A DNA stretch of 64,000 nt from Marinobacter sp. EhC06 (GTDB lineage: Bacteria; Pseudomonadota; Gammaproteobacteria; Pseudomonadales; Oleiphilaceae). The notes below the pieces were generated by a model. It did no database searches, was not told the DNA's origin, and was given only the letters and a program-made list of their open reading frames with translations. A program made the position numbers and the translations under genes. Where the stretch lies: contig NZ_LXYO01000012.1 of NCBI RefSeq assembly GCF_001650915.1, positions 487,948 to 551,947 of the forward strand, written 5' to 3'. Within the stretch, counting starts at the first letter, position 1, and each line of letters starts with the position of its first letter. Shown one piece after another: positions 37,990 through 47,983 of this stretch.

Positions 37990-38021
37990 AGGGTGCCTTT
38001 TCGGCACCCCATGTTTTTTTG
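37990..38021 (+). terminator. Intrinsic terminator after the Yip1 gene
   Basis: The stem GGGTGCC with loop and GGCACCC (37991-38009) is followed, after CATG, by a run of T (38014-38021). It lies 35 bases beyond the stop codon. Confidence 0.85.
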
Positions 38022-38150
38022 AATTTGCTCCCAGGTTAGCGTTTGGTCATGTTAACTTTGAGAAAAATGCGGTAAATTTAACCAATAACGAGAATTCAAG
38101 GATTACCCGCTCGGTCATGTATCCGGTTGAGGCGTAAACAGGAGTCTGCC

Positions 38151-40376
38151 ATGAACAAGCAGTCCGGCATACATTACCTCCGTGAGCACAGGGAAGCCGG
38201 AAGTAACAGACCGGTTCCTGCGGAGGTCACCCGCATCCGGGACACCGTTGTCGCCGGACTTGGTGATTTGCTGCAGGGCGCCTTCGACGCCGTCGACGAT
38301 TCACTGTTCGAGTTGGCCAACAATGCCCGCAGCAATAATGAACAGAACCGGTATTTCGAAGCGATGCGTGAAATACGCATCAAGCGGAAGGGTGTGGAGC
38401 GGCATTTTCAGAACACGGTTGCTCAGTACTTTGCCAACCCCCCTCATACTGGCCCGCTCCAGGAAGAAACCCTGAACAAGCAGGCCAGCGCAGATACCCT
38501 CGCCCTGGTCGGCAACGACGACCTTGAAGAACAGGTTGCGCTCAACGCCATGATCACCAAGGCGAAAGCACACTTTCAGGGCCCGCTGCTTCAGCTCCAG
38601 ACCCGCTTCAGCCAGGTGTATCCGGAAGCCACCGACGAATCACCGGTGAATCCCATGGCGCCAGAACACCTGTGCAGCGCGTTCACTGAGGCCATACAGG
38701 CTCTGGAAATCCAGATTCGGGAACGCCTGATTCTGCTAAAACAGTTTGACCGCTACGTTGTCTCCAACCTGGGCATGCTTCTGGATGAAGCCAACCGCAT
38801 ACTGATTCAGGCGGGGATCATTCCGAATTTCAGGTATCACGGCAAAGCCGGACAGCAGCATGATGCCTCCAAGGCCCAGTCGACAGATACGCCAACAGAG
38901 GAGAAAGCGCCGGACGCCTCAGCGACAGAACGGGCCGGCCAGGCCGGCAGCAGTAGTGCGGTTTTTGAACAGATCAGACAGATGCTGGCGCTTCAGCGGG
39001 CCAATGCGGGCATACCTCCCCGCGCATCAGACCCGAATGTACGGGTAGTAGGTGACTCCGAACTGGCAAGTCTTTTGAATTCATTGCCACTGTCAGGCGC
39101 CCGGCAGGATCAGGGCAACCTGAGCGCTGGCGAACCGGTCAGCGTTGATCTGCGTCAACTGGTACAACAGCTCCTTTCCCAGACCGATACTGGAGATGGC
39201 CGAAAACCGGCGCTTAACGAAATTGATGAAGACCTCATTAACCTCGTCTCCATGCTGTTCGAGTTCATTCTCGATGATTACAACCTGTCGGCTCCAGTTC
39301 AGGTATTGATAAGCAGGCTGCAGATTCCGATCCTGAAAGTGGTTATCCGGGACAAAAGTTTCTTCAGCCAGGCTACGCACCCGGCCAGACGGCTTCTGAA
39401 CTCCCTCGCGAGAGCTGGCATCGGCTGGAGTAGCAGCGACGAAAAAACCAAAGACAAACTCTACGGACAGATTCATAACATTGTGCAAAGGATTCTCAAC
39501 GAATTTGACGGCGACGTTGCGCTGTTTGAAACCCTGAACCAGGAATTCGAGCAATTTCTCGAACGTGAGAACCGCAAGGCGTCACTGGTGGAGCAGCGAA
39601 CCAGGGAATCAGAGCGGGGTCGGATCAAATCCCAGACAGCCCAACAAACCGTCGATAACCTTCTGAAGCAGAAAGTCTCCCGTTATAAACTTCCCGAATC
39701 CATCCACGACATCCTGATGAATGGCTGGAGCCGCGTGATGTTTCTTGCCTATCTCCGGGACGATGTGGAGCATCGATGGAACGCAACCGTCAAAGTTGTC
39801 GACGATCTTATCTGGTGCCTTCACCCTCATCAGGAAGACGACGAAAGAGACCAATGGGTGCGCGTCGTGCCGGGCTTGCTGAAGTCGTTGCGATCAGGAC
39901 TGGAAGAAGTGTCCTATAACTCATCCAGACTTGACGAGATGATGGGCCAGCTTAAGCATCAGCTGGCCGAAGCATTCCGTACCAATGCCGCAATCGAAGC
40001 GCTTCAGGATTCGCCCGAGGAGCCGGAAGAAGAGGAGATTGCCACCGTTCACCAGACGGCTGTTGAACGTCAGCAGGAGCTGGAAGAGGCGGCTATCTCC
40101 GAGTACGTGGCGCAGATAGACAGTATAGAAATCGGCAACTGGGTAGAGTTCCGTCTCGTCAATGGCGCCAGCTTCCGGTGCAAGCTTTCGGCCATCATTG
40201 AAGAAGCAGACTGCTTTGTCTTCGTGAACCGGATGGGGCTGAAGGTCATTGAGAAAACCCGGATTGAACTGGCCCACGAAATGCGGCGCGGCCGGCTGAC
40301 CCTGCTTGAGCAGGGAGCGCTGATTGATCGGGCCCTGGATGCGGTCGTCGGTACCCTGCGGAGCAAGACCGCCTGA
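38151..40376 (+). CDS. DUF1631 family protein
   Basis: This large 741-residue protein without a signal peptide or membrane helices matches DUF1631, known in pseudomonads and related marine bacteria but without a defined function. A low-complexity linker rich in Ala, Thr, Pro and Glu near residues 230-275 separates an N-terminal helical part from the rest. The C-terminus (WVEFRLVNGASFRCKLSAII ... FVNRMGLKVIEKTRIELAHEM) resembles a PilZ-like beta barrel, but a full RxxxR motif is not clear. AGGAG precedes the ATG at 38151; the frame begins a little earlier at a non-ATG codon. The TonB-like gene follows after five bases. Confidence 0.85.
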   Translation: MNKQSGIHYLREHREAGSNRPVPAEVTRIRDTVVAGLGDLLQGAFDAVDDSLFELANNARSNNEQNRYFEAMREIRIKRKGVERHFQNTVAQYFANPPHTGPLQEETLNKQASADTLALVGNDDLEEQVALNAMITKAKAHFQGPLLQLQTRFSQVYPEATDESPVNPMAPEHLCSAFTEAIQALEIQIRERLILLKQFDRYVVSNLGMLLDEANRILIQAGIIPNFRYHGKAGQQHDASKAQSTDTPTEEKAPDASATERAGQAGSSSAVFEQIRQMLALQRANAGIPPRASDPNVRVVGDSELASLLNSLPLSGARQDQGNLSAGEPVSVDLRQLVQQLLSQTDTGDGRKPALNEIDEDLINLVSMLFEFILDDYNLSAPVQVLISRLQIPILKVVIRDKSFFSQATHPARRLLNSLARAGIGWSSSDEKTKDKLYGQIHNIVQRILNEFDGDVALFETLNQEFEQFLERENRKASLVEQRTRESERGRIKSQTAQQTVDNLLKQKVSRYKLPESIHDILMNGWSRVMFLAYLRDDVEHRWNATVKVVDDLIWCLHPHQEDDERDQWVRVVPGLLKSLRSGLEEVSYNSSRLDEMMGQLKHQLAEAFRTNAAIEALQDSPEEPEEEEIATVHQTAVERQQELEEAAISEYVAQIDSIEIGNWVEFRLVNGASFRCKLSAIIEEADCFVFVNRMGLKVIEKTRIELAHEMRRGRLTLLEQGALIDRALDAVVGTLRSKTA

Positions 40377-40381
40377 CGCCA

Positions 40382-41134
40382 ATGCCTGACAACAGCAGTC
40401 TTAATCCCCTGCCGGCCACGTACCGGCTGGGGCTTGCAGTTTCTCTTGCACTCTTCCTTCACACGCTGTTGCTTTCAGGCATCCCGACTCCCATGGAAGA
40501 ACGTGCAACCACTCACAAGGAGAGTGTCCGTTTTGAGCTGGTACCCAGAGGCGCACGTGAAGCCGTCGCCAACATGACTGAAAACCCCAGCCCGAGCCAG
40601 GACGCAGCCCGGATCCCGCCTTTTGAGGTTGATCCCCCTCGCCCCGAATCCCCACCGGAACCCGAGACTATCACCTCCCGTCAAACAAAAACCCCGGCAC
40701 CGAGTGAGCGAGCCAATACCAGTACCCCGGAAAGCGAAGCTGCACGGTCAAGCACCAGCGCCTCTGCCGGAGCAGAACGGGAACCGTCTGCGGAAAGCCC
40801 GGAACAGAAGGTTACACGAATAACCGAGTCACCGGCTGAACTGGACCCTTACGTGGTCAAGCTGGCCATCCACCTGGCCCGGGAGCTGGAGAAGCTGAGA
40901 GTGCCGGCAATGAGTGAGTTGACCGAAACAGTGGCCATGGAAGTGGAGCTGCAATTGCTCGGAAATGGCGCCCTGACCCGGGCAAGGGTGCTGAAATCGA
41001 CGGGTATCAAGAGAATTGACGAGGCTGCATACCGGGCCGCTCTGGCAGCGAGCCCCTACCCCCAACCGCCGAAAGACGGCGGGAGCCGGAACCGCTTCGA
41101 GGTCGAACTGCTGTTCACCCCGAAACGGCTCTGA
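40382..41134 (+). CDS. TonB-like energy transducer family protein
   Basis: The 250-residue protein has one N-terminal membrane helix (LGLAVSLALFLHTLLLSG), a long Pro/Glu/Ser-rich periplasmic linker (about 60-145), and a C-terminal domain with TonB features (YVVKLAIHLARELEKLRVPA ... GALTRARVLKSTGIKRIDEAAYRAALAASPYPQPP). The SGxxxLDxAA-type sequence is the usual TonB C-terminal signature. No ExbB/ExbD or receptor gene is adjacent; the upstream partner is the DUF1631 gene, five bases away. It may be a dedicated TonB paralogue or a structural relative. Confidence 0.82.
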   Translation: MPDNSSLNPLPATYRLGLAVSLALFLHTLLLSGIPTPMEERATTHKESVRFELVPRGAREAVANMTENPSPSQDAARIPPFEVDPPRPESPPEPETITSRQTKTPAPSERANTSTPESEAARSSTSASAGAEREPSAESPEQKVTRITESPAELDPYVVKLAIHLARELEKLRVPAMSELTETVAMEVELQLLGNGALTRARVLKSTGIKRIDEAAYRAALAASPYPQPPKDGGSRNRFEVELLFTPKRL

Positions 41135-41146
41135 CCAGCGGCAACC

Positions 41147-41473
41147 TCAGGCTTCTGCCTGCTTCGCGGCCTCTTTCACAAGCTTGGCCAGTTCACCGCT
41201 CTCGGACATTTCCAGAACGATGTCACAACCGCCAACCAGCTCACCGTTAATATAGAGCTGGGGATAGGTCGGCCAGCTGGAGTAAACCTTAAGGGCTTCA
41301 CGAAGCTCCTGGTTATCCAGGATATTCACAAAGGCAAAGCGCTCTCCGCAAGCCATTACAGCCTGTACGGTTTTGGCCGAGAAGCCACACTGGGGCGCCT
41401 GGGGGCTGCCCTTCATGTACAGGATGATCGGATTCTCTTCGAGCTGGCTTTTAATGGTTTCATTGATATCCAT
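41147..41473 (-). CDS. grxD: Monothiol glutaredoxin (Grx4 family)
   Basis: This 108-residue glutaredoxin has the CGFS monothiol active site (GSPQAPQCGFSAKTV), the WPTYPQLYINGELVGGCDI segment and glutathione contacts typical of the Grx4/Grx5 class, which carries [2Fe-2S] clusters with BolA partners. ATG 41473 is favoured over ATG 41479 because GAGGTG sits about eight bases upstream. It is monocistronic and convergent with the TonB-like gene. Confidence 0.96.
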   Translation of the reverse strand: MDINETIKSQLEENPIILYMKGSPQAPQCGFSAKTVQAVMACGERFAFVNILDNQELREALKVYSSWPTYPQLYINGELVGGCDIVLEMSESGELAKLVKEAAKQAEA

Positions 41474-41710
41474 GAACATTCACCTCTGTTGGAGCAGTCT
41501 TGCCACACGGCAATTTTCTTGATGCCATTGTACACGGGTGCCTAACCCCTCACCAAACACCTTGATTTGACCTCGCGCAACACCGGCAGTTCCAGCCCCG
41601 TTACAGCGTTGTCATACCTGCTCCGAAGGGCTAGACTTGATGCCCCATTTTTCAGCCAACGTTCAGGCAATCCCGCCAGCGGCGGGGTTCGTTGAGATAA
41701 GGGCCACTGC

Positions 41711-42625
41711 ATGGCGGCAAGACATTTTCTGACATTGAATGACATGACAACCACCGAGCTTGAAAGCCTGGTTGATCATGCCTCGGCATTGCGCAAGGAA
41801 TGGCGGCAAGGCAAGGTTCGGGACTCCCTGAAAAACCGGGTCCTGGCGATGATCTTCGAGAAATCGTCCACACGAACCAGGGTTTCTTTTGAAGCCGGCA
41901 TGGTCCAGCTCGGCGGCTCCGCAATGTTCCTGTCGCCCAGGGACACCCAGCTTGGCCGCGGCGAACCCATTGAAGACTCTGCCATTGTCATCTCCAGCAT
42001 GGTCGACGCGGTGATGATCCGCACCTTTGCCCACGAGACAGTGGAGCGCTTTGCCGCTGCATCCAGGGTGCCAGTGATCAACGCCCTGACCGATGATTTT
42101 CATCCCTGCCAGCTGCTGGCCGACATGCAGACTTACCGCGAGCACCGTGGCAGCATTCGTGGTGCCACGGTGGCCTGGATCGGCGACGGGAACAACATGT
42201 GCCACTCGTACATCAACGCCGCCGCCCAGTTTGATTTCAACCTGAACATTGCCTGCCCCGAAGGCTACGAACCGGCCGAGTCATTGATCAAAAGCCACGA
42301 AGACCGGGTCAAGGTGTTCCGGGAGCCGGCAGAGGCAGCCCGTAACGCACAGCTTCTGGTGACGGATGTCTGGGCCTCCATGGGCCAAGAAGACGAACAG
42401 AAGGCCCGTGAAAAAGCGTTCAGTGGCTACCAGATCAACCCGGAGCTACTCGCTGTAGCTGACAAGGATGCGCTCTTCATGCACTGCCTGCCTGCCCACC
42501 GGGGCGAGGAAATCTCGGCAGATATGATGGAGCATCCCGCCTCCGTAGTCTGGGACGAGGCTGAAAATCGCCTGCATGCACAGAAGGCCCTGCTTGAATT
42601 TCTCATCCTGAACCGGCTGGACTGA
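41711..42625 (+). CDS. argF: Ornithine carbamoyltransferase
   Basis: ArgF forms citrulline from ornithine and carbamoyl phosphate in arginine biosynthesis. The 304-residue anabolic enzyme shows the carbamoyl-phosphate loop [13 protein letters not shown], the HPCQLLADM motif, and [11 protein letters not shown]. It is four bases upstream of an ABC ATPase gene; the same argF/ATPase pair occurs in Pseudomonas. Arginine enzymes also draw on the ornithine that OlsB uses elsewhere in this window. Confidence 0.97.
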   Translation: MAARHFLTLNDMTTTELESLVDHASALRKEWRQGKVRDSLKNRVLAMIFEKSSTRTRVSFEAGMVQLGGSAMFLSPRDTQLGRGEPIEDSAIVISSMVDAVMIRTFAHETVERFAAASRVPVINALTDDFHPCQLLADMQTYREHRGSIRGATVAWIGDGNNMCHSYINAAAQFDFNLNIACPEGYEPAESLIKSHEDRVKVFREPAEAARNAQLLVTDVWASMGQEDEQKAREKAFSGYQINPELLAVADKDALFMHCLPAHRGEEISADMMEHPASVVWDEAENRLHAQKALLEFLILNRLD

Positions 42626-42629
42626 CTTC

Positions 42630-43703
42630 ATGAGCACAACCGCGCAATCTCCGGCAGACTGGCTGCTTGAGGTCAACAACCTGTCCTGCGGCTACGGCGG
42701 GGATTCAGTGGTCAAGGATGTGAGTTTTGCCCTGAGTCATGGCGACATCGGTTGTCTTCTCGGCCCCAGCGGCTGCGGCAAAAGCACGATACTGCGCGCC
42801 CTCGCCGGCTTTCTGCCACTAAGCGGCGGCGAAATCTGCCTGCAGTCCCAGGCCATAAGCCTGCCCGGGCGCACCCTGCCCCCGGAAAAACGGCGGATCG
42901 GCATGGTGTTCCAGGATTATGCCCTGTTTCCGCACCTGACCATTGCAGACAACGTGGGGTTCGGTCTGCGTAATCTGAACAAGGCAGAAAAACGGCAGAA
43001 GGTCATGGAACTCCTGAATGTCGTGCACCTGCAGGATCTGGCAGACAACTACCCCCATGAACTGTCTGGCGGCCAGCAGCAGCGGGTTGCCCTGGCCCGC
43101 GCCCTGGCACCCGAGCCCACCCTGATTTTGCTTGATGAGCCGTTTTCCAACCTGGACGCAGATCTGCGCCGGCGGCTGAGCCTGGATGTTCGCGAAATCC
43201 TGAAGACTCTGGGCATCAGCGCTATCCTGGTCACCCACGACCAGCAGGAAGCCTTTGCCATGTGCGATCAGGTCGCGGTGTTGCGCGATGGCAGGATCCA
43301 GCAGTGGGACGTACCCTACAACCTGTACCACGAACCAGCGAATCGTTTCGTTGCCAGCTTCGTTGGCCAGGGTGGGTTTATCCCCGGCACAGCCCTTGGG
43401 CCGGATACCATTGAGTCCGAGCTGGGAGTTATCCATGGTAACCGGGCTTACAAATGGGAGCCCGGCACTCTGGTTGACGTCCTGATCCGCCCTGATGACA
43501 TCGTTCATGACCCCGACTCGGATCTGCAGCCAAAGGTGGTTGAGAAAACCTTTGCTGGCACTTCAACCTTGTACCGCTTCCGATGTTCCGAGGACACGGA
43601 GTTCGAGGCCCTGTTCCGTAGCCATCTGGATTTCAATCTGGGTGAGCATGTTCCGGTGCGGGTCGAGGCGGATCATCTGATTGCCTTCGAGCGCACCGCC
43701 TGA
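42630..43703 (+). CDS. ABC transporter ATP-binding protein (FbpC/PotA-like)
   Basis: The 357-residue ATPase has Walker A (GPSGCGKST), Q-loop ([12 protein letters not shown]), signature [16 protein letters not shown], Walker B ([12 protein letters not shown]), H-loop ([10 protein letters not shown]) and a C-terminal TOBE domain ([15 protein letters not shown]). This is the iron(III)/spermidine/sulfate importer subclass. No permease or binding-protein gene is adjacent, so the transporter it serves cannot be told from this window. It is four bases downstream of argF and presumably co-transcribed. Confidence 0.92.
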   Translation: MSTTAQSPADWLLEVNNLSCGYGGDSVVKDVSFALSHGDIGCLLGPSGCGKSTILRALAGFLPLSGGEICLQSQAISLPGRTLPPEKRRIGMVFQDYALFPHLTIADNVGFGLRNLNKAEKRQKVMELLNVVHLQDLADNYPHELSGGQQQRVALARALAPEPTLILLDEPFSNLDADLRRRLSLDVREILKTLGISAILVTHDQQEAFAMCDQVAVLRDGRIQQWDVPYNLYHEPANRFVASFVGQGGFIPGTALGPDTIESELGVIHGNRAYKWEPGTLVDVLIRPDDIVHDPDSDLQPKVVEKTFAGTSTLYRFRCSEDTEFEALFRSHLDFNLGEHVPVRVEADHLIAFERTA

Positions 43704-43705
43704 CT

Positions 43706-45187
43706 CTAGTTATTGCACACGCGTTCGACGGCATCCAGCCAGCCTGCGTAGAGCGCTTCTCGCAGAGCCGGTCGCATTTCCGGGTGGAACTGCCGCTCAC
43801 GTTCCCAGAGCCCGGATATCTGCTCAAGGCTCTCAAAAACACCGGTCTGCAGCCCCGCCAGGTAAGCCGCCCCCAACGCAGTTGTCTCGGTGACACGGGG
43901 ACGGTCAACGGTGACATTCAGTATGTCGGCCAGGAACTGCATGACCCAATCGTTCACCACCATGCCGCCGTCCACCCGCAGCGATTCAAGCCGGGCACCG
44001 TCGTTCTGTATCGCTCGCACCAGATCCTTGGTCTGATAACACACCGACTGCAGACCGGCGGTGACAATCTCGCCAATTCCGGTGTCCCGGGTCAGGCCCA
44101 TGATGGCGCCGCGGGCGTGAGGGTCCCAATGAGGTGCCCCCAGACCGGTAAACGCCGGAACCAGATACACCGGATTATCGACTCCGACTGCCTCGGCATG
44201 GGCCGAAGATTCGTTGGCGTGAGCGATCAGCTTGAGCCCGTCCCGCAGCCATTGCATGGCCGCACCAGCGACAAAAATACTACCCTCCACCGCGTAACAG
44301 GGCTTGCCGTTCAGGCGATAGGCCATAGTGGTCAGCAACCGGTTCTCGGACCGGACGGCCTGATCACCGGTGTTAAGCATAAGGAAGCAGCCGGTACCGT
44401 AGGTGCTTTTCGCCATGCCCGGGCGAAAGCACGCCTGCCCCACCAGAGCAGCGTGCTGGTCCCCTGCAATCCCGGCAATAGTGACGGGACTGCCCAACCA
44501 ACGGGCTTCGGCGGTGCCATAATCTGCGGCGCTGTCCAGGACCTCCGGCAGCAGGGCCCGGGGCACGCGGAACAGGGCTAGAAGGTCGTCGTCCCAGTCC
44601 TGCTTGTGAATATTGAAGAGCGCTGTTCTAGACGCATTGGTGGCATCGGTACAGTGGGATTTGCCGTCGGTCAGGTTCCAGAGCAGCCAGCTGTCCACAG
44701 TTCCGAAAGCCAGCTCACCGGATTCAGCCCGGCTACGGGCGCCCTCCACGTTATCCAGGATCCAGGCTATCTTCGTGGCCGAGAAGTAGGGATCAATCAA
44801 CAGCCCTGTGCGCTCTACAACCATGTCCTCATGGCCGTCAGATTTCAGCTTGGTACACCAGGACGCCGTTCGACGGTCCTGCCAGACGATGGCGTGGTAG
44901 ATCGGCTCGCCGGTTCCCCTGTCCCAGATCACCGTTGTTTCACGCTGGTTGGTGATGCCGATGCCCGCCAGCTCCGAGGCCTCGATGCCTGCTTTGTCGA
45001 GGGCGCCACGACACACCGCCAGAGTGCTGTCCCAGATTTCCTGGGCATCATGCTCTACCCAGCCATCTTTCGGGAAATACTGGTGAAATTCCTGCTGGTC
45101 AGTGGCAACGCTGTTTCCCGTGTGGTCGAAAACAATGGCACGGGAACTGGTTGTCCCCTGGTCAATGGCGAGCAGATAGCGGGTCAT
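43706..45187 (-). CDS. glpK: Glycerol kinase
   Basis: GlpK phosphorylates glycerol to sn-glycerol 3-phosphate. The 493-residue FGGY-family kinase has the N-terminal phosphate loop ([15 protein letters not shown]), the glycerol-binding region ([21 protein letters not shown]), [12 protein letters not shown], and [20 protein letters not shown] near the C-terminus. AGGAGG stands six bases before the ATG. No glpF, glpD or glpR is adjacent. It is convergent with the ABC ATPase gene. Confidence 0.97.
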   Translation of the reverse strand: MTRYLLAIDQGTTSSRAIVFDHTGNSVATDQQEFHQYFPKDGWVEHDAQEIWDSTLAVCRGALDKAGIEASELAGIGITNQRETTVIWDRGTGEPIYHAIVWQDRRTASWCTKLKSDGHEDMVVERTGLLIDPYFSATKIAWILDNVEGARSRAESGELAFGTVDSWLLWNLTDGKSHCTDATNASRTALFNIHKQDWDDDLLALFRVPRALLPEVLDSAADYGTAEARWLGSPVTIAGIAGDQHAALVGQACFRPGMAKSTYGTGCFLMLNTGDQAVRSENRLLTTMAYRLNGKPCYAVEGSIFVAGAAMQWLRDGLKLIAHANESSAHAEAVGVDNPVYLVPAFTGLGAPHWDPHARGAIMGLTRDTGIGEIVTAGLQSVCYQTKDLVRAIQNDGARLESLRVDGGMVVNDWVMQFLADILNVTVDRPRVTETTALGAAYLAGLQTGVFESLEQISGLWERERQFHPEMRPALREALYAGWLDAVERVCNN

Positions 45188-45270
45188 GGATGGCCTCCTG
45201 TTGTTTCCTGAGATTCTAACAGCAGAGCAGCCGGGAAAGGGTGACCGATACGGAATTTGGGAAAGGACAT

Positions 45271-45297
45271 AAAAAAAGGGCCGGAAAACCGGCCCTC
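45271..45297 (-). terminator. Intrinsic terminator after the rstA-rstB pair
   Basis: On the minus strand the stem GGGCCGG/CCGGCCC (45278-45295) with a TTTT loop is followed by seven T residues. It ends transcription about 150 bases beyond the histidine kinase stop and 84 bases before glpK. Confidence 0.85.
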
Positions 45298-45444
45298 AAA
45301 TGACGAATGAAACAAGGAAAGTTCGTAAGAACTACAACCTCAAAAGTCATCCCTTACGCTTTCGATTATTAACCCGGCAGCCAAACACTTCAGTAGTGCT
45401 TGTGTAGTCACTTTGTTACATCAGGTGAGGCGATGAGCCCTGCT

Positions 45445-47019
45445 TCACACAATTGAGTCCACAGGTTTTTTCCGGGGCCAGACCAGGCTGAATTTTGCGC
45501 CGCCGAGCGTATCACTCCTGCTGACGAAAGCGTGGCCCCCATGCCAGTACAGAATCCTGCGAACAATAGACAAACCGAGGCCGTAGCCGCCGGAGGTTCG
45601 GGTACGACTGTCATCCAGACGGGCAAACGCGGTAAACACCTTCTCCCAGTCTTCCTCAGGAATGCCGGGCCCATCGTCTTCGACGTCGATGCGGCAGTTG
45701 TCCTCATCAAAGTGGCAACTTACCAGCACCTTGCCCGCGGCATAGCGACCGGCATTGCCCACCAGATTCTGGATCGCCCGGTGCAGGTAGCGAGGCTCGA
45801 TATCCGACAATGCCCAACGTTCGGAAACCTCATCGATATCACCTTCAATGTTCAGCTCGGGCCGAACCATCTGTTGTTCAGAAACTACCTGACGGACAAT
45901 GTCGGTGACCGAGTTTTCCTGAAGGGAAAATACCGGACCACCCTGCTCCAGCCGGGCATAGGTCAGGATCTCGTCGATCAGCTCGTCCAGCTCCTGGATA
46001 TCGCCATCAATACCATCCAGCTGCTTCTGAAGTGCAGCCTGGTCCTGGCAGTCCTCAATCATCTGGACACCAAAGCGGATCCTGGCCACCGGGGTACGTA
46101 ATTCGTGAGAAACGGCATGGATCATTTCCCGCTGCACCTGCACCAGGCGCTGTATATGTTCGGCCATCCCGTTGAAAGACGAGGCCAAGCGGGTAACCAG
46201 TGTTCCTTCGCCCGTCTGGACCCGGGCGCCCATCTCGCCACGAGCGATTCGGACCGCGACCGACTCAACGGTTCTGAGATTACTGTCCACCTCCCGGAGC
46301 GCCAGGAAAAGGGCAACGGCCAGCACCCCACCCAGTACCAGCACCAGCAGCAAGACAACCGGCCAGGCCCAGGCATTAAACGCAGTTGGCATATCGATCC
46401 GGTACAGCTCGCCATCGGATAACTGAACGATCACCCGGCCGCAACCGTCCGATTCGTCGGTGTAAAAGGCAAGACCACGCTCGGCAACCTGGTCCAGAAC
46501 GTCAGGGTCCGGCAGCAGAGCGGCATCGTCCAGAGAGTGAACTTCTACATTGAGAGACCGGGCCATTTGCGAAGCAACATTGAGACGGTCATCCGCCGAG
46601 GCTGAATCAAGATGCCAGCGGAAGATCAGCCCAATGGTTTCTGAAACGTCCCGGTAGGGCTCGTTCAGACGGAGCTGCAGAACCTCTCCGGCAAGCCCGG
46701 TTACCAGAACCCGATACCCCACGCCACTCTCAATACCAACCACCTGACCGTAACCAAGTCGCTCCAGGGCCACCGGGGACAGATTGAACCTGGAAGGGGC
46801 GCCCATGCGGAGATCCACCGTCGAGGTCAGCCAATGGTACTGTTGTACCGGTGCCGGAGCGGCCGCCAGCCAGCGCATCAGGGGCTCGGGAAAACGTTCG
46901 TGCCAGAACTGTGAGCGTACCGTATTGATACCGGTGAACAGCAGAACACATAAAAGAACGACCAGCGCGGTCAGGCCGGCAAGGCGGGCATAGAGCTTGA
47001 GGAAGAACTTCAGGGGCAT
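45445..47019 (-). CDS. Sensor histidine kinase, RstB-like
   Basis: This is an inner-membrane sensor kinase of 524 residues from the ATG at 47019; the open frame continues 15 codons upstream. A membrane helix near residues 10-32 is followed by a periplasmic domain of roughly 190 residues, larger than in E. coli RstB. Then come a second helix (WPVVLLLVLVLGGVLAVALFLAL), HAMP, a DHp with phospho-acceptor His (IHAVSHELRTPVARI), N box (IQNLVGNAGRY) and G boxes (DDGPGIPEE, GGYGLGLSIV). It is downstream of its regulator, with a terminator following. Confidence 0.9.
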   Translation of the reverse strand: MPLKFFLKLYARLAGLTALVVLLCVLLFTGINTVRSQFWHERFPEPLMRWLAAAPAPVQQYHWLTSTVDLRMGAPSRFNLSPVALERLGYGQVVGIESGVGYRVLVTGLAGEVLQLRLNEPYRDVSETIGLIFRWHLDSASADDRLNVASQMARSLNVEVHSLDDAALLPDPDVLDQVAERGLAFYTDESDGCGRVIVQLSDGELYRIDMPTAFNAWAWPVVLLLVLVLGGVLAVALFLALREVDSNLRTVESVAVRIARGEMGARVQTGEGTLVTRLASSFNGMAEHIQRLVQVQREMIHAVSHELRTPVARIRFGVQMIEDCQDQAALQKQLDGIDGDIQELDELIDEILTYARLEQGGPVFSLQENSVTDIVRQVVSEQQMVRPELNIEGDIDEVSERWALSDIEPRYLHRAIQNLVGNAGRYAAGKVLVSCHFDEDNCRIDVEDDGPGIPEEDWEKVFTAFARLDDSRTRTSGGYGLGLSIVRRILYWHGGHAFVSRSDTLGGAKFSLVWPRKKPVDSIV

Positions 47020-47086
47020 GATACCAACCCTGGCATGGAACACCGGTGTGCGGGCGGATGGCACACCGGCTCCAGAGACTGAATCG

Positions 47087-47824
47087 TCAGGCTTCCTTTA
47101 CGAACAGGTAGCCTTTGCTGCGAACGGTCTTGATGCGCCGCGGATGGATGGGGTCATCGCCAATTTTGGGGCGAATCCGGGACACGCGCACATCAATGGA
47201 ACGGTCCTGACCATCGTACTCAATGCCGCGCAAAGCGGTGAAGATTTCTTCCCGGCTGAGAACACGGCCGGCGTTGCTGGCCAGTAACCAGAGCAGATCG
47301 AATTCGGCACTGGTCAGATCGATGCTTTCTTCGTTCAGCCAGGCTTCGCGCATGGAGCGGTCAACAACCAGGTCGTTGAACTGGAGACGCACCGGTTCTT
47401 CGCCACTTGCTTCGTCACCCGCTCCCTGGCCCGTCTCGGTAACCCGACGCAGCATGGCGCGTATGCGTGCCAGCAACACCCGGGGTTTGACCGGCTTGCC
47501 GATGTAGTCGTCCGCACCCATTTCCAGGCCCAGAACCTGGTCCAGATCATCGGTGCGGGCGGTCAGCATGATGATCGGGCCGGAATAGAAAGGACGCACC
47601 CGACGGCATATGGACAGCCCGTCTTCACCCGGCAACATCAGATCCAGCACCACCAGATCCGGTTGCTCATTGCGGATCCGCTCTACCGCGGGGCCGCCGT
47701 GGGTTTCCAGGGAGACAGTCAACCCGTTGCTTTCAAGATATTCACGGGTTAACTCTGCCAACCGCTCGTCGTCCTCGACAATCAGAATTCGCCAACTTTC
47801 GTTTGTCTGTTCCACGCCATCCAT
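47087..47824 (-). CDS. OmpR/PhoB-family response regulator, RstA-like
   Basis: The 245-residue regulator has a receiver domain (about 12-125: ILIVEDDERLAELTREYL, phospho-acceptor Asp in VLDLMLPGEDGLSI, Thr in MLTART, Lys in GKPVKPRVL). Its C-terminal winged-helix domain has EFDLLWLLASNAGRVLSREEIF, GIEYDGQDRSIDVRVSRIRPKI and RIKTVRSKGYLF. The YDGxDRSIDVRxSRxR pattern is typical of RstA. It is divergent from olsB, with 247 bases between them. OmpR/PhoB-family regulators bind direct repeats, so the 11-bp repeats in that space could also be its own site. Confidence 0.92.
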   Translation of the reverse strand: MDGVEQTNESWRILIVEDDERLAELTREYLESNGLTVSLETHGGPAVERIRNEQPDLVVLDLMLPGEDGLSICRRVRPFYSGPIIMLTARTDDLDQVLGLEMGADDYIGKPVKPRVLLARIRAMLRRVTETGQGAGDEASGEEPVRLQFNDLVVDRSMREAWLNEESIDLTSAEFDLLWLLASNAGRVLSREEIFTALRGIEYDGQDRSIDVRVSRIRPKIGDDPIHPRRIKTVRSKGYLFVKEA

Positions 47825-47983
47825 CTCTGGTTTTGTTATTCCGGTTTCAGGTCATTCTGTGTACCTGACAATACAGGCAACCTGCTGTAACAGCAATTAT
47901 ACATGCTATTCAGAAATATACATGGAACCGCTGCTTCGTTACACCCTGTGACACAGGTACCGCGAGCGTCAATTCATTCCCTG

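Noticed and set aside
47885..47960. TACA-containing motifs considered as an RstA box
   Set aside because: The pairs do not keep the 6-base spacing of the E. coli RstA box; the site at 47984-48034 is far more regular.
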